A DNA stretch of 64,000 bases from Asparagopsis taxiformis (Eukaryota > Rhodophyta > Florideophyceae > Bonnemaisoniales > Bonnemaisoniaceae): positions 31,380 to 95,379 of the forward strand of contig JALQPE010001767.1 in assembly GCA_030407315.1 (NCBI GenBank), read 5' to 3'. The notes below the pieces were generated by a model. The model saw only the letters and a list, made by a program, of their open reading frames with translations. It was not told the DNA's origin and ran no database searches. Positions 31,698 through 41,219 of the stretch are shown piece by piece (the first letter of the stretch is position 1; the number at the start of each line of letters is the position of its first letter). Position numbers and translations under genes: made by a program.

Positions 31698-34074
31698 TTA
31701 CTTCGGAATAGACGCCAGGCCTGACCTGATCTCTTTCTCTACTCCAGCTCTTATCATCTTGTTTGTTAGTGAAGGGAACTCTGCAATGACGGTGTCAACC
31801 GAAATATGTCCCTTCCAAGCCACTGTTGTTCTCCCCTTGCGAAGCATGGCAGGCCTATACTTACCTGACCATGCGTCTCTTCCATCGTAGACCTCGTACC
31901 ACCGAACACACAGCTGACAAATAACCCCTTCGTTGTTTTTCTTACAACTCATAATTTGTCCTAGCCAGAACGGCATCTCAGTAGTACAGTCTTCTCCATT
32001 TACAGCCACGAAGCGATTCACCGAGTAGGGCAAGTCTGATAGTGGTATGCAATCTGCAGTCGACATGAGTTCCTCCTCTATCGGCACGACGTTCCGATTC
32101 CCTTTTCGATACATGCCATTCATCTCGAAACATTCGGTGAGGTTCGAATGAAAAGAATCTTCCCTTTCCTCATAAACCTGTCGTAGAAGCTCATGTATCT
32201 GATCCATTTTAGAATTGTTATTGACCCTGCTCTCTTCCGAACGAAAACGGAGCAGGACCTCATGTCGATCTGGAGGAGAACGTATGATATTACTCGGTGT
32301 TCGTTTCAGTTCAGGAGGCTTAACCAGGAAACTATTCAGCCCCGGAGTGAGAACTGGGAGAGGCTTCCAGTTGTCTTCACAAAATATCTTAACATCGCAT
32401 GCAGTTCTGTAGAAGTCATAACTTTTTCCTGTATCTTGGGATCGGTGAAACCTGAAGTATCTGAATTTTGAGAAAGCATGCACTTTTCCAACCGAATTCT
32501 CACTCCGGCAGAGAACGGAGAAGTTTGCCACGTGCAACATACGAGAGACAGAGGGTTCCGGAGTATAGGACACTCTGAGTTGTTCAACTAAATCTTCCAT
32601 AGTGACGGCGTTGTGGGAACGTAGCCTGCGAGAGGTACAGCTAAAGGCCTGGTCGATGTCTGCATGGGTGTGGCCGATGGGTAGGAAAGAAGCGTGTACT
32701 TCTTCAAACACACCCCAAGCAACGAGACATTCTAGGTAGCAAAACAGAAACGTGTTTTTGTTCTCTCTTGTGAAATTGTCTACCTGCAAGTACAGTGTTC
32801 CCTGAAGACTCGAACCCATAGCCTTTTTGGTAAGAGTCCTGTGAATTGCCTCGATGATATGATTTGCCCCAGTTTCGAATTCAGCAGTAAGTGTTGTATA
32901 ACGAAAGATGCTTTCGGACACCATGTGAGTGTGTGACTATGAGTCTCACCTTCAAACTATGACCAACAGTCGCTTTTGTACATACCGTGAAATGGGGAAG
33001 ACCGTATCCTGATTGATCAGCCCCGTCTACGATCAGAGACGTGAACCTGGAGGGATATAGTGACGCTTCTTCACACTTCTTTTGATACTCCCTGCGTTCC
33101 CGTGCCACCATCTCGATATGACGCTGGCGACGTTCCAGAAGCGGAACAGTGCGTTGAATATCTGTCCCGATAGCTTCCAGTTTATCACGTATGTACTCAC
33201 ATTCCGAACATTTCGTGAACCTCTGGACACGCCGAACCTTGATATTCGCACAAAACGTGTTCCAGGTGTTGTAGAAGTAGCTCAAAGTTGGTGGGTTCCG
33301 GTTCGAGTATAATAACGTAAATTGGTCGCAGAACATCTCGTACACAGCCTTCTTCTCGAAAAGAGGCAGATGCTTCTCTCCACTGTCTGGCATCATATCA
33401 GCAGTCGAGGCAGACAAGCGTTCAAGGAAGCAGATCACTGCATCTCTATGTGGAGAGCCAGAAATTCGTTTCGGAGAAGCCATAAATGGAAGACTCCCAT
33501 TCTGGCAAGCTTTCTTTACCGAGGTCTGCATGTGTCGTGAAAACTTGAAGCTGAACTCGAGGAATTCGCAACACACAGGCTTCCCAGAGAAGTAGAACCG
33601 GTTACTGTTTGGTTCCAGTAGAGCGTGCAGATACCTGCGGCGATCGTCCCTGTTGTACAACAAAACTCGTTCTGCTTCATTCCGAAGGAAAACATGGTCG
33701 GTTTTTCTGAAGCATCCCTTATTGCAGCATGGTATTCTTCTTATATCTGTTTTGGGCAGTGACAAACTGAATTTCACCCGCCTCTCTAGCATGCTGCTCT
33801 TTCGACGAACTGAACTGGACCTCGTCACACTTTCATAATTCTTCCTGTGTTGTAGTCGTGAAAATGGTTTATACGTCGAAGCCGTGGATCGGAAAGAGTC
33901 GGAAGAAGTACCCACTATTCCATGCATCACTTCATCGTGGCTACGCGTCATAGATATGGTTTCAACAGAAGGAGCGTGTTCTGATTCGGAGTCCCTAGAA
34001 AGAGATTTCATGTATGATTCGGCTTTCTCCAGTGCGTCATTCCTAGCTTCGGCGAGATGAAAACGCGGAGCCAT
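31698..34074 (-). pseudogene. DUF7869-type transposase candidate, frameshifted (element 2)
   Basis: Homologue of the element-1 protein (14750-16948). It starts MAPRFHLAEARNDALEK at 34074 and shows the same zinc-like TKCSECEYI, the first acidic site LIVDGADQSGYGLPHF, the second QVDNFTRENKN, the third GHTHADIDQAFS (Ala where element 1 has Glu), and a C-terminal SH3-like segment (MPFWLGQIM). The frame changes once, near 32889-32902. Upstream the sequence reads HGVRKHLSLY and, one base later, TLTAEFETGANH, which aligns without a gap to the element-1 protein. I therefore read it as a one-base frameshift rather than an intron. With that break the gene is probably inactive. Confidence 0.75.
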
Positions 34075-34501
34075 CTGCAGTGGGAGCAGAACGAATTATC
34101 TCTGAACGGTAGTTAGATTTGCAGGTAGCGTGGAAAAGAGATGGCCGCAAGACGAGTATATCGGTTGATCAAGATGCATGGTGAGTAGGAATGACACCGG
34201 TGAGACGTTCATCTAATATGGATGCAGAGTGGCCTCCTCGACGGCGATAGTTGGCCCAGGATACAGCGCCAAATACCTATGTCAAATCAATCTCTGTTGT
34301 GAATGGAGTACGGCTGATTGGTTGATTTGTCCTCTTCATGTGCCCATGATTACGGGGGAAAATGACAACAATCTTTCCTCTCTGAAGGTTTACAAATGGT
34401 ACGAAACAGAGCTAAAGGTTTATTGCAGCGGTTTTGTTCAAACCTGCCGAGCGAAACTATACGTAATAAGACTAAGACAACGGCCTCATCTTGTTCAAGT
34501 C

Positions 34502-37411
34502 TCATGCGAATATCCCGTTCAGCCCTTTCAAAGTTCCAGGAGGAGGTTCAATACCACCGTATTTGTACGGGTAAGGACAATCCAAACAACATTCGTTCGG
34601 TTCGAACATATAACAAGATACAAGTTTCTGATCCTCACCTTGAAAGTTCGCTAGAGGTACATTGTGTATTGTAGTTTGGAACCTCTCATCACTAGTTCCT
34701 GCACAAAGGAGAGACGCTTTTCCGACGACCTGATCCAAAATGTACAGTTCAACAGAATCTCCTCCTTTCAGTACTCTCTCTATTCCTTCGATAGTGGATT
34801 TACCGGCATTTGTATTATCATCTTTTCCCTTTTTCTGTAGCGAACAGATTTTCGGTTGGCTTAGCAGAACGCCATCCTCTGCATGATTCCCTGTTCTCCT
34901 CTTCTTCGATCCGATACGTGATCTCAGATCATTATGATACAAAGCATCGGCAATAGAACGAAGTCTTTCATGAGCGAGACGGAAAATCTTGGTACTAGCT
35001 TCCACAACCACACATGAACGGGCTGTCTTCATCGCTGCGATCGCAGTAGTAAGTGTTCCTCCGTAAACATCAATAACTGAACCCCTCTCAGGACAAAACG
35101 TGTTGATTATCTCGGATAACATTCCAATATGTTTCTCTTCTGTTAGAACAGGAGATTTTGTTCCTGGAGTGAGAAGTTTGTCTTTCGAAACGGGAATTCT
35201 GGACATTGCAGCGAATTTCCGTTTCGTTTCTGTTGGGACGAGGTGATATTGGTTTCGAAGGTCTGGTTTGAAACCGTCCTTACGATGTCCGGGAGCCCTG
35301 GCAACAACTGCAAACTCGCACGCGTTTTGTGGGAACATATCTCCGCGATGTGCTTGTACAGTGTTCGTGTCTTTCATGAATACGAAAGGGTATTCCGGAC
35401 CGTCGAAACCGACGTTTCTCAGCTCATGCAGGAATTCTGGAAAGTTTCGGAATGATACAAAACAGAAAAACCAACCACCTGGCTTCAAGGCTCTCCTTGC
35501 AAACTGGCATAATGCATTGAGTTCCTTATCATTTATGAAATTGTTATATGCGGTATTACAAAGGGATTTAGAATTCGGAGTTACATACAGAGGTTCGGTA
35601 AGAACTAAATCCTGAAGAGGGTACTCATCTGTCCATATTTCCTTGTCGAAGTCCTGCCATTTCATCTGATAGCATGTAATTCCCATTTCAAGAACGTAGT
35701 ATTTTCTTTCTGGCTCATTCGTACCAGATGAACCGCGTTTAGAATGAAGGTTGAGGCGGTCTGAGTTGATACTAGGTGAAGCAGAGACATCGTTCTCTGT
35801 TATCATTCGGTCGACTGGAATAGAAGTTTTCGGTCCGGTGATAACCTTTTCAGAAGCGTCAACTTCATCTTGTACAGATTCTTGCGTTATCTGGCTCATC
35901 TTCGGTACCGAGACTATATCCTCATCACATATTTCGGAGCCTAGTTGAGGAACACTATCTTCCTTCGAGACATCTTTTTGTTTCTCTTCTTTCGCGTCCC
36001 TTGTATCTGCATTTTCGTTATCGGCTGCCGTCTTGCCAATTTCCTGACAGAAAGAATCGGGATCTGGGTCTTTGCGATGGCTTTCCCGATACTTCTTTTC
36101 CTTCATGGGAGCAATTTGAGGGCAAACTTTCCGGTACTGCTTCAAAAGAGCATCCAGAATATTATAATCATTTCCCATGTTCTCCATAACATCAGTATCG
36201 AACTTTGATGAGCGAAGTAGATTCAGCTTGATTGATTCCATGCCCTTTGGCCATACCTGTCCTTCATGAAGAACCTCGAACTTACGCGCTTCTTTCATCG
36301 CTGCGCATGTGTATTCGTATTGCTGGAGGGTATCTTTGTATGATACTGGTTTGAATTTATTCAATCTGGAGATTCCCCGAAGCCTGTAAAGAGTATGAAC
36401 TTGAACTTCTTCAGCATCAGTACCCGAAGCGTTCATGAACTTGGTTGCAGATTTCAAAGATGTTATATTCACAAATTTGCGATACACGCGACAGTCAACG
36501 CTTGTCATTGGGGTATTAGTACCCTTTCTCCGAGTTTTCACTGCCATACTGTTGCTAGAAGGAGGTTCTGCCAAGTCTGGATGCTCCGAATTCATAATTG
36601 TTCCAATCTCTTCGATCACTCGCGCAGGAAGGCGCAATGCCGTCGCAGCAGTCTGTCTGACGGTGTTATCCTTGAGGTGGGAGCAACCATCATATGCGGC
36701 AGCAACTTGTTTGGCTGTAGGTGGCTTTGAGGTCATGCTCTGCATCCGGTGGGCTTCTTCTTTCATTCCGCTCAGGATATCATAGGACGTGGTTTCGACA
36801 TATAATGTTGCATCATGCTTTCGGTTCTGATGTCTGCCTAGTTGTTTCAGAACTTGGATAGAATGACCTCCTTTCAGTATCATGACAGGCCACATAAAAG
36901 AGTCCCACCTCTCCGGGTTCTCATCCATTAACTCCTGGATTGCAGTCAGTCTGTGCATACCGTCAACAACTCCGTACCAAACGGAACGGCATTCGGACTT
37001 CTCTTTCGCCTCACTGTCAGAAAGAAAATCACCCTGAGGACCGCGTATCGTTTTGAAAAAGTCAATAATGTGGCGCTGGAACGACTCGGTCAACTCGACT
37101 ACGATCGCATTGTCGGAACCCGAAATGAATCCATCAATTTCGTTTGTTTCATCTTGTTCTTGACATTGTGCTGACTTCATGTTTCCAGAAAATATCGACT
37201 TCAATCGCAACACACCAGAGCGCACTACTTGTCGAACAGCAGTGAGTGGGATGCATGCCCGCGGATCAACACGTGTGTTCGTAGACCCTTCCATGACGTC
37301 TGCAAATAAGGCGGTATTAGTGTGCTTCATGGTGGAGGTACCCGGTTCCTCTTCTGGAGGACCTGATTTGGAACTGAGTCTGGACCCACTCCTCTTGAAG
37401 AATCTCTTCAT
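34502..37411 (-). CDS. ParB-like/DNA-methyltransferase fusion with altered catalytic motif (element 2)
   Basis: Open from 37504. I prefer the ATG at 37411 (MKRFFKRSGSRLSSK, basic), giving 969 residues. Numbered from 37504: a conserved VDPRACIPLTAVR block (80-91) shared with the element-1 protein; ParB-like motif VVDGMHR (179-185); an acidic linker; methyltransferase motif IV at 637-640, which reads EPLY instead of DPPY; and motif I IDVYGG (811-816). Loss of the Asp and second Pro of DPPY predicts loss or change of amino-methyltransferase activity. The C-terminal 110 residues are absent from the element-1 protein. Part of this tail, about 80 residues (VELYILDQ... TIHNVPL... CPYPYKYGGIEPPPGT), resembles the N-terminus of the copy-B ParB-like protein. 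The long, unbroken frame despite the altered motif suggests selection for another function. It lies upstream of the frameshifted transposase on the same strand. Confidence 0.8.
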   Translation of the reverse strand: MKRFFKRSGSRLSSKSGPPEEEPGTSTMKHTNTALFADVMEGSTNTRVDPRACIPLTAVRQVVRSGVLRLKSIFSGNMKSAQCQEQDETNEIDGFISGSDNAIVVELTESFQRHIIDFFKTIRGPQGDFLSDSEAKEKSECRSVWYGVVDGMHRLTAIQELMDENPERWDSFMWPVMILKGGHSIQVLKQLGRHQNRKHDATLYVETTSYDILSGMKEEAHRMQSMTSKPPTAKQVAAAYDGCSHLKDNTVRQTAATALRLPARVIEEIGTIMNSEHPDLAEPPSSNSMAVKTRRKGTNTPMTSVDCRVYRKFVNITSLKSATKFMNASGTDAEEVQVHTLYRLRGISRLNKFKPVSYKDTLQQYEYTCAAMKEARKFEVLHEGQVWPKGMESIKLNLLRSSKFDTDVMENMGNDYNILDALLKQYRKVCPQIAPMKEKKYRESHRKDPDPDSFCQEIGKTAADNENADTRDAKEEKQKDVSKEDSVPQLGSEICDEDIVSVPKMSQITQESVQDEVDASEKVITGPKTSIPVDRMITENDVSASPSINSDRLNLHSKRGSSGTNEPERKYYVLEMGITCYQMKWQDFDKEIWTDEYPLQDLVLTEPLYVTPNSKSLCNTAYNNFINDKELNALCQFARRALKPGGWFFCFVSFRNFPEFLHELRNVGFDGPEYPFVFMKDTNTVQAHRGDMFPQNACEFAVVARAPGHRKDGFKPDLRNQYHLVPTETKRKFAAMSRIPVSKDKLLTPGTKSPVLTEEKHIGMLSEIINTFCPERGSVIDVYGGTLTTAIAAMKTARSCVVVEASTKIFRLAHERLRSIADALYHNDLRSRIGSKKRRTGNHAEDGVLLSQPKICSLQKKGKDDNTNAGKSTIEGIERVLKGGDSVELYILDQVVGKASLLCAGTSDERFQTTIHNVPLANFQGEDQKLVSCYMFEPNECCLDCPYPYKYGGIEPPPGTLKGLNGIFA

Positions 37412-38571
37412 GTCATCCAGTTCTGAAATAATGAAGTGCCGGGTAAGAAATGAAGGGGAAACAGAAGCTATAAAACTCTGTATCAATTTCTCGCACTTTC
37501 GCATGAAGGACTTGAAATGATTGTCATGAACGCCATACTCAAGTACAGTGTACTATGCATGGTGAAGCATCTTGGCCATGCAGGGCACGACACGGCTCAA
37601 ACCGGATTACGACGGCGGTGGTGGCCCGTGTATCGTGGTTCCCATTACTAGGGAGACAATTGAAGTGGATAGGAGACGCAAGCACTCTCCCAATGATTGC
37701 CAATCAGAAATATCAGTAGCGGGGTATTGTAAAAATTATATTGCGCCGGGCCGTGTCTATCCAGATGATGGAATGATTTGGCAATCTGATTTGCTATATT
37801 GCTCACAACACTTGGCATATTTTTTTTCATATTTCCCAGGAATGGCCCATCTCACCAGGACTATTTCCTATACAGAAAATGGGCCGTACACATCATCCTT
37901 TCGCTGCTAATAGCAGGAATGTCTGAACAGGTTTCGCCACCTTACCCTGCGATACCAATATTACCGAACAGGTCTGAGTATCTTTCACACCGAAAAACCA
38001 TTCTCATGTCCCCATTGCAATGCCATTTTTCAGTAAACAGCGCAGCTACCAGGTTTCTTTCATCCCTTACTACATTCCATATCCTACATTACACCTTAGA
38101 GTACATTCCTACCCACTGCAACTTAGACGATAAACAATGCATATTAGAAATAGAAACTCAGACTGAAACTTGATTATTGTTGTTCCAACGGCACATGAAG
38201 CAGGTTAGTCAAAAAGTAGATCGTCATACTGTTCTCAGTCTACAGGACCTTAATTCGATTGTTGTACAAGATGGTAATCCCAAGGCTCAAGTGCAACAGC
38301 ATGCACCTTGATACATATACTTACACATCAGAATACCATTTATAAATGAGCCAGAAGGCATATCTTCTGACTCCATTCAATAAACAGAAAATTGGTCTAC
38401 TAACATGTGGAATAATACTGATTTCTGAGAATGAATCGTGCCATCAAGGAATATTTGCACTAGAGGTCGAGCAGACAATATGTCTTTGCACCGTCATTGC
38501 TGGTTGTACTGTAATGCCCTCTCGGTGAACAAAGTACAGCTTCTCACTCGTCTCGCCAAACGCAATCGTCA
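37412..38571. other. Upstream region of element 2 and flank, no gene seen
   Basis: Should contain the promoter of the 34502-37411 gene. Short open frames (37572-37910, 37799-38173 plus) have no recognisable features. The lost right end of element 2 would be expected in this stretch. Confidence 0.4.
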
Positions 38572-39339
38572 TCACAGACTATGTGTCGGATTTCCATGTC
38601 TTGGTCTGCAGTGTAGCCTGAGCCTCTCCCGGTCACGCCTTTTTTGCTGCACATGCCACACGCGCATCCTCCCGTCGTATAAGCTCGCAGCGATCCACTG
38701 TTTCTCCTCGCGGAAGCTCAGGCTGCTCACTTCGTATTCGTGACGTTTCACTGCTGACCCAACAGGTTTACCGCTCTCCATATCCCACACTCGCACCGTG
38801 CAGTCCCACAACCCAGAGACTAGCATGCTACCGCGCAATGCATTAGAGCGCCCCTCGGCGCTGTGTCCCTCTAGCACGTGTACTGTTGTGAAATCAGATG
38901 CATTCCATACGATTATCTTGGTTTCCTCGCCGCTCGACACGACATGATCTCTATCATCGTTTGCCACTACGCTTAACACGGAACCATCATAGCCGAGATG
39001 GCTACCGTCTCGGATCTGGATTCTAGGACTGAATGTACATCTCTATCTGAGTAATGACAGTATCCCGCTGTCGCATCCCGCCATGAATCTTCCGTCGCTC
39101 CCGCACGCTGCAATGGCATACACTCCTCCGTTCTGCACCGAGCAAGTTTGCAATACGTTCCTGCTTCTCTTGTTGACCATTGACACGAACCCGGTACTGT
39201 CCCCGATTAATACCTCCCTCCCACTATGAAACGTATGAACTGCTCTCCATTTCATGTCTATCTGTGATTGGACCAGGGCATGATTCCTTGTCGCAGTTTC
39301 ATCATTTGTTAATTGCTTGTCCACATTGCGTGTCATCAA
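38572..39339 (-). pseudogene. WD40-repeat protein relic
   Basis: On the minus strand, two open stretches (39339-39043 and 38979-38572) carry beta-propeller repeats. The second shows VVSSGEETKIIVWN, LVSGLWDCTVRVWDMESGKPV and WIAASLYDGRMRVWHV, each ending in the hydrophobic-x-h-W-D/N type repeat edge. The first shows VLIGDSTGFVSMVN and FMAGCDSGILSLL. The two pieces are out of frame with stops between them. The protein would be a protein-interaction scaffold of unknown identity. It could be a fragment of a host gene trapped between element 2 and the copia element. Confidence 0.55.
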
Positions 39340-39596
39340 AAACGGACTGACACGTAATATACTTTAAGTTGCAGTAATGCGATCTACCCGTTGTTGCTGT
39401 TGCTACCCAAGAACTTCTGCTACCCATAAAGTTAGACATAAATACGCAGCTTAGATTAGTAAAAGCAGAGATATGATCATTCTGCTCTGTTCATTGCAGC
39501 AGCCTCCCCAAGAGCTACCTCGACAAACCAACAATCAGGCTCTGCAACCGATTCAACTAAGAGATACAGCGAACTGTTACCTTTCGTTTCAAAGTT
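39340..39596. other. Leader of the copia element, LTR not resolved
   Basis: Should contain the 5' LTR end and primer-binding site of the copia element. I could not define either; no TGG-type primer site stands out before the ATG at 39597. Confidence 0.35.
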
Positions 39597-41147
39597 ATGG
39601 GCCCAGATACGGCCGACCTACCCTCTAGACCGCGATTCTCGTCGGATGCCAGGACTGTACCCTGGACAGATGGCAAAGGTAATCAAGAAGATTATGCCAG
39701 AGCTGTCCAAATGTGGAGAACGTTCCATAGGAAGCTCCCAGATGGTCATGCAGCAAAGATACTACCATCTTTGCAAGGAATCATGTTACAATCACAGTTG
39801 TATGGACGCGCACGAGATCTTTGCATGCAAATCAGCTCTGATGTGATCGAGAGCGAAGAAGGTCCTGAAGCTATTGTGAATGCTATACACAAACGTGATG
39901 CTCTAGCTGTCATAAGCGAAGTCTACAATGACTTTCTGGAACTACTGAACACAAAACGTGCTGCAACAGAATCCTTTCGAAACTTTGAGAGACGTTTTGA
40001 AGCAAAAACATCGAAATTCAACTCTAATGCTACGACTTCTAAGCTACCAGAGTCGCTTGTAGCATTCATGCTACTCGCCAATTCGTCTGTCGACAGCAAC
40101 CAGAGAATTTCTGTGCTGGCATCGTCTGCCCCTCGTGATGCATCACTTTCTGCGTCGAGCACAACGGATGATTTCTTGAAATCACTATCGTATGAGTCTA
40201 TTGCGTCAGTCATCCGTCAATGTGACAAGCCGAAAGGGCAGCAGAATGATACACCCTTGCATGTGCACGCTTCTGGAATGCATAGGAACAAGAAGAAGCT
40301 CAGCCCAAGTGAGCTTGCTGATCTAAAATCGAAAAGCCGCTGCCGTAAATGCAAGCAGATTGGACATTGGGCCATTGATCATTTGTCTGATCCTGAAAAA
40401 TTCAATTCAAGTAAGAAGAGCGGATCCTCCTCTAGTGCTAATCCGCCATCAAGGCCGAAAAGCTCTTCAATCACGTTTAATATGGCTACCTTACCGACAA
40501 ATGACGCGCAATACCCGCTACAGTTCAGAGGGCCACTTGTCGATAATGCAGCCCCTTACAGTGGTATTGGAATGAAAGAATTCCAGCTTATTCAACCTAT
40601 TATTGCACCAGACTGGAATGGAGAATTTGATCCATTACCAGACTCAGTTGCAGATCGGCCATTCTGGCAGTACGGTTCAGGTTCGCACAGCTCCGATTCA
40701 AGAGAAATAATTGGTTCTGTTCTACTTACATTGCGATCAAATTCCGGTACTGCAGTATCTGTACGACATCTCGTCATTGATGGATCGTCCCAGTGGGTTA
40801 TTGGGCGGAATATTGTACGCAAATGCAATCTGATTTATGATGGCTGCAATATATTAGCATTGCCCCTGTACACTGCATCTGGTGATCGCGACTTCATTCC
40901 GTTAATTGACGAAGACATGCACTCATACATAGCCTATGAGAAGTTCATAAGTGCTGAACACATAAGTTCTGATTACGTTGACAAGTCATTTTATTGTGCT
41001 ACTGCACAGCTTCCTATTCGTGAAAAGTTGAAGCTTAGCTTTGATAAGCTGAAGCCGATAATTGATATTGTTCACCGACATGTATGTGGACATTCGTCTT
41101 ACAATGATATCAAGACTCTCTTAGATCGGAATGGAATATGGAATTAA
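39597..41147 (+). CDS. Copia Gag / protease / GAG-pre-integrase region
   Basis: 516 residues. The N-terminal two-fifths are a helical copia Gag (MWRTFHRKLPDGHAAKIL; LELLNTKRAATESFRNFERRF). A zinc-knuckle-like motif CRKCKQIGHWAIDH is present at about 255, with His in place of the last Cys. The protease site reads VDNAAPYSGIG, where D-T/S-G-A would be expected, so the catalytic Thr/Ser-Gly is altered. The C-terminus has VHRHVCGHSSYNDIKTLL, the His part of the integrase zinc site. The stop at 41147 separates it from the Pol frame that restarts at 41220; in an intact element these would be one polyprotein or joined by recoding. The non-canonical knuckle and protease suggest a decaying copy. Confidence 0.8.
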   Translation: MGPDTADLPSRPRFSSDARTVPWTDGKGNQEDYARAVQMWRTFHRKLPDGHAAKILPSLQGIMLQSQLYGRARDLCMQISSDVIESEEGPEAIVNAIHKRDALAVISEVYNDFLELLNTKRAATESFRNFERRFEAKTSKFNSNATTSKLPESLVAFMLLANSSVDSNQRISVLASSAPRDASLSASSTTDDFLKSLSYESIASVIRQCDKPKGQQNDTPLHVHASGMHRNKKKLSPSELADLKSKSRCRKCKQIGHWAIDHLSDPEKFNSSKKSGSSSSANPPSRPKSSSITFNMATLPTNDAQYPLQFRGPLVDNAAPYSGIGMKEFQLIQPIIAPDWNGEFDPLPDSVADRPFWQYGSGSHSSDSREIIGSVLLTLRSNSGTAVSVRHLVIDGSSQWVIGRNIVRKCNLIYDGCNILALPLYTASGDRDFIPLIDEDMHSYIAYEKFISAEHISSDYVDKSFYCATAQLPIREKLKLSFDKLKPIIDIVHRHVCGHSSYNDIKTLLDRNGIWN

Positions 41148-41219
41148 GACACAAAGAGATATCTTGCGCAAACTATCGAAACGTGTAAGAGCTGTAAGCA
41201 CACGAGCGAGCCTACAGGA

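Larger units (their letters stand above)
31550..37504. mobile_element. Element 2: relative of element 1 (left end and genes; right end not found)
   Basis: Homology of the dioxygenase gene to copy B stops after GTCGAGCGAA (31549). The next bases, AACACTGATTTCG, resemble the element-1 end AACAGTATATTCG (AACA-T---TTCG shared). The first 120 bases contain TTGATTGAA three times (near 31608, 31638 and 31660), candidate subterminal sites. Inside are homologues of both element-1 genes, here both on the minus strand rather than divergent. I looked for the complementary terminus and the continuation of the dioxygenase gene up to 39,500 and found neither, so the right end is lost or rearranged. The end coordinate given is just the last coding base. 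Confidence 0.65.

Noticed and set aside
32881..32940. A short GT-AG intron in the element-2 transposase
   Set aside because: The residues on both sides of the frame change align gaplessly to the element-1 protein with a one-base shift, so a frameshift explains it better.
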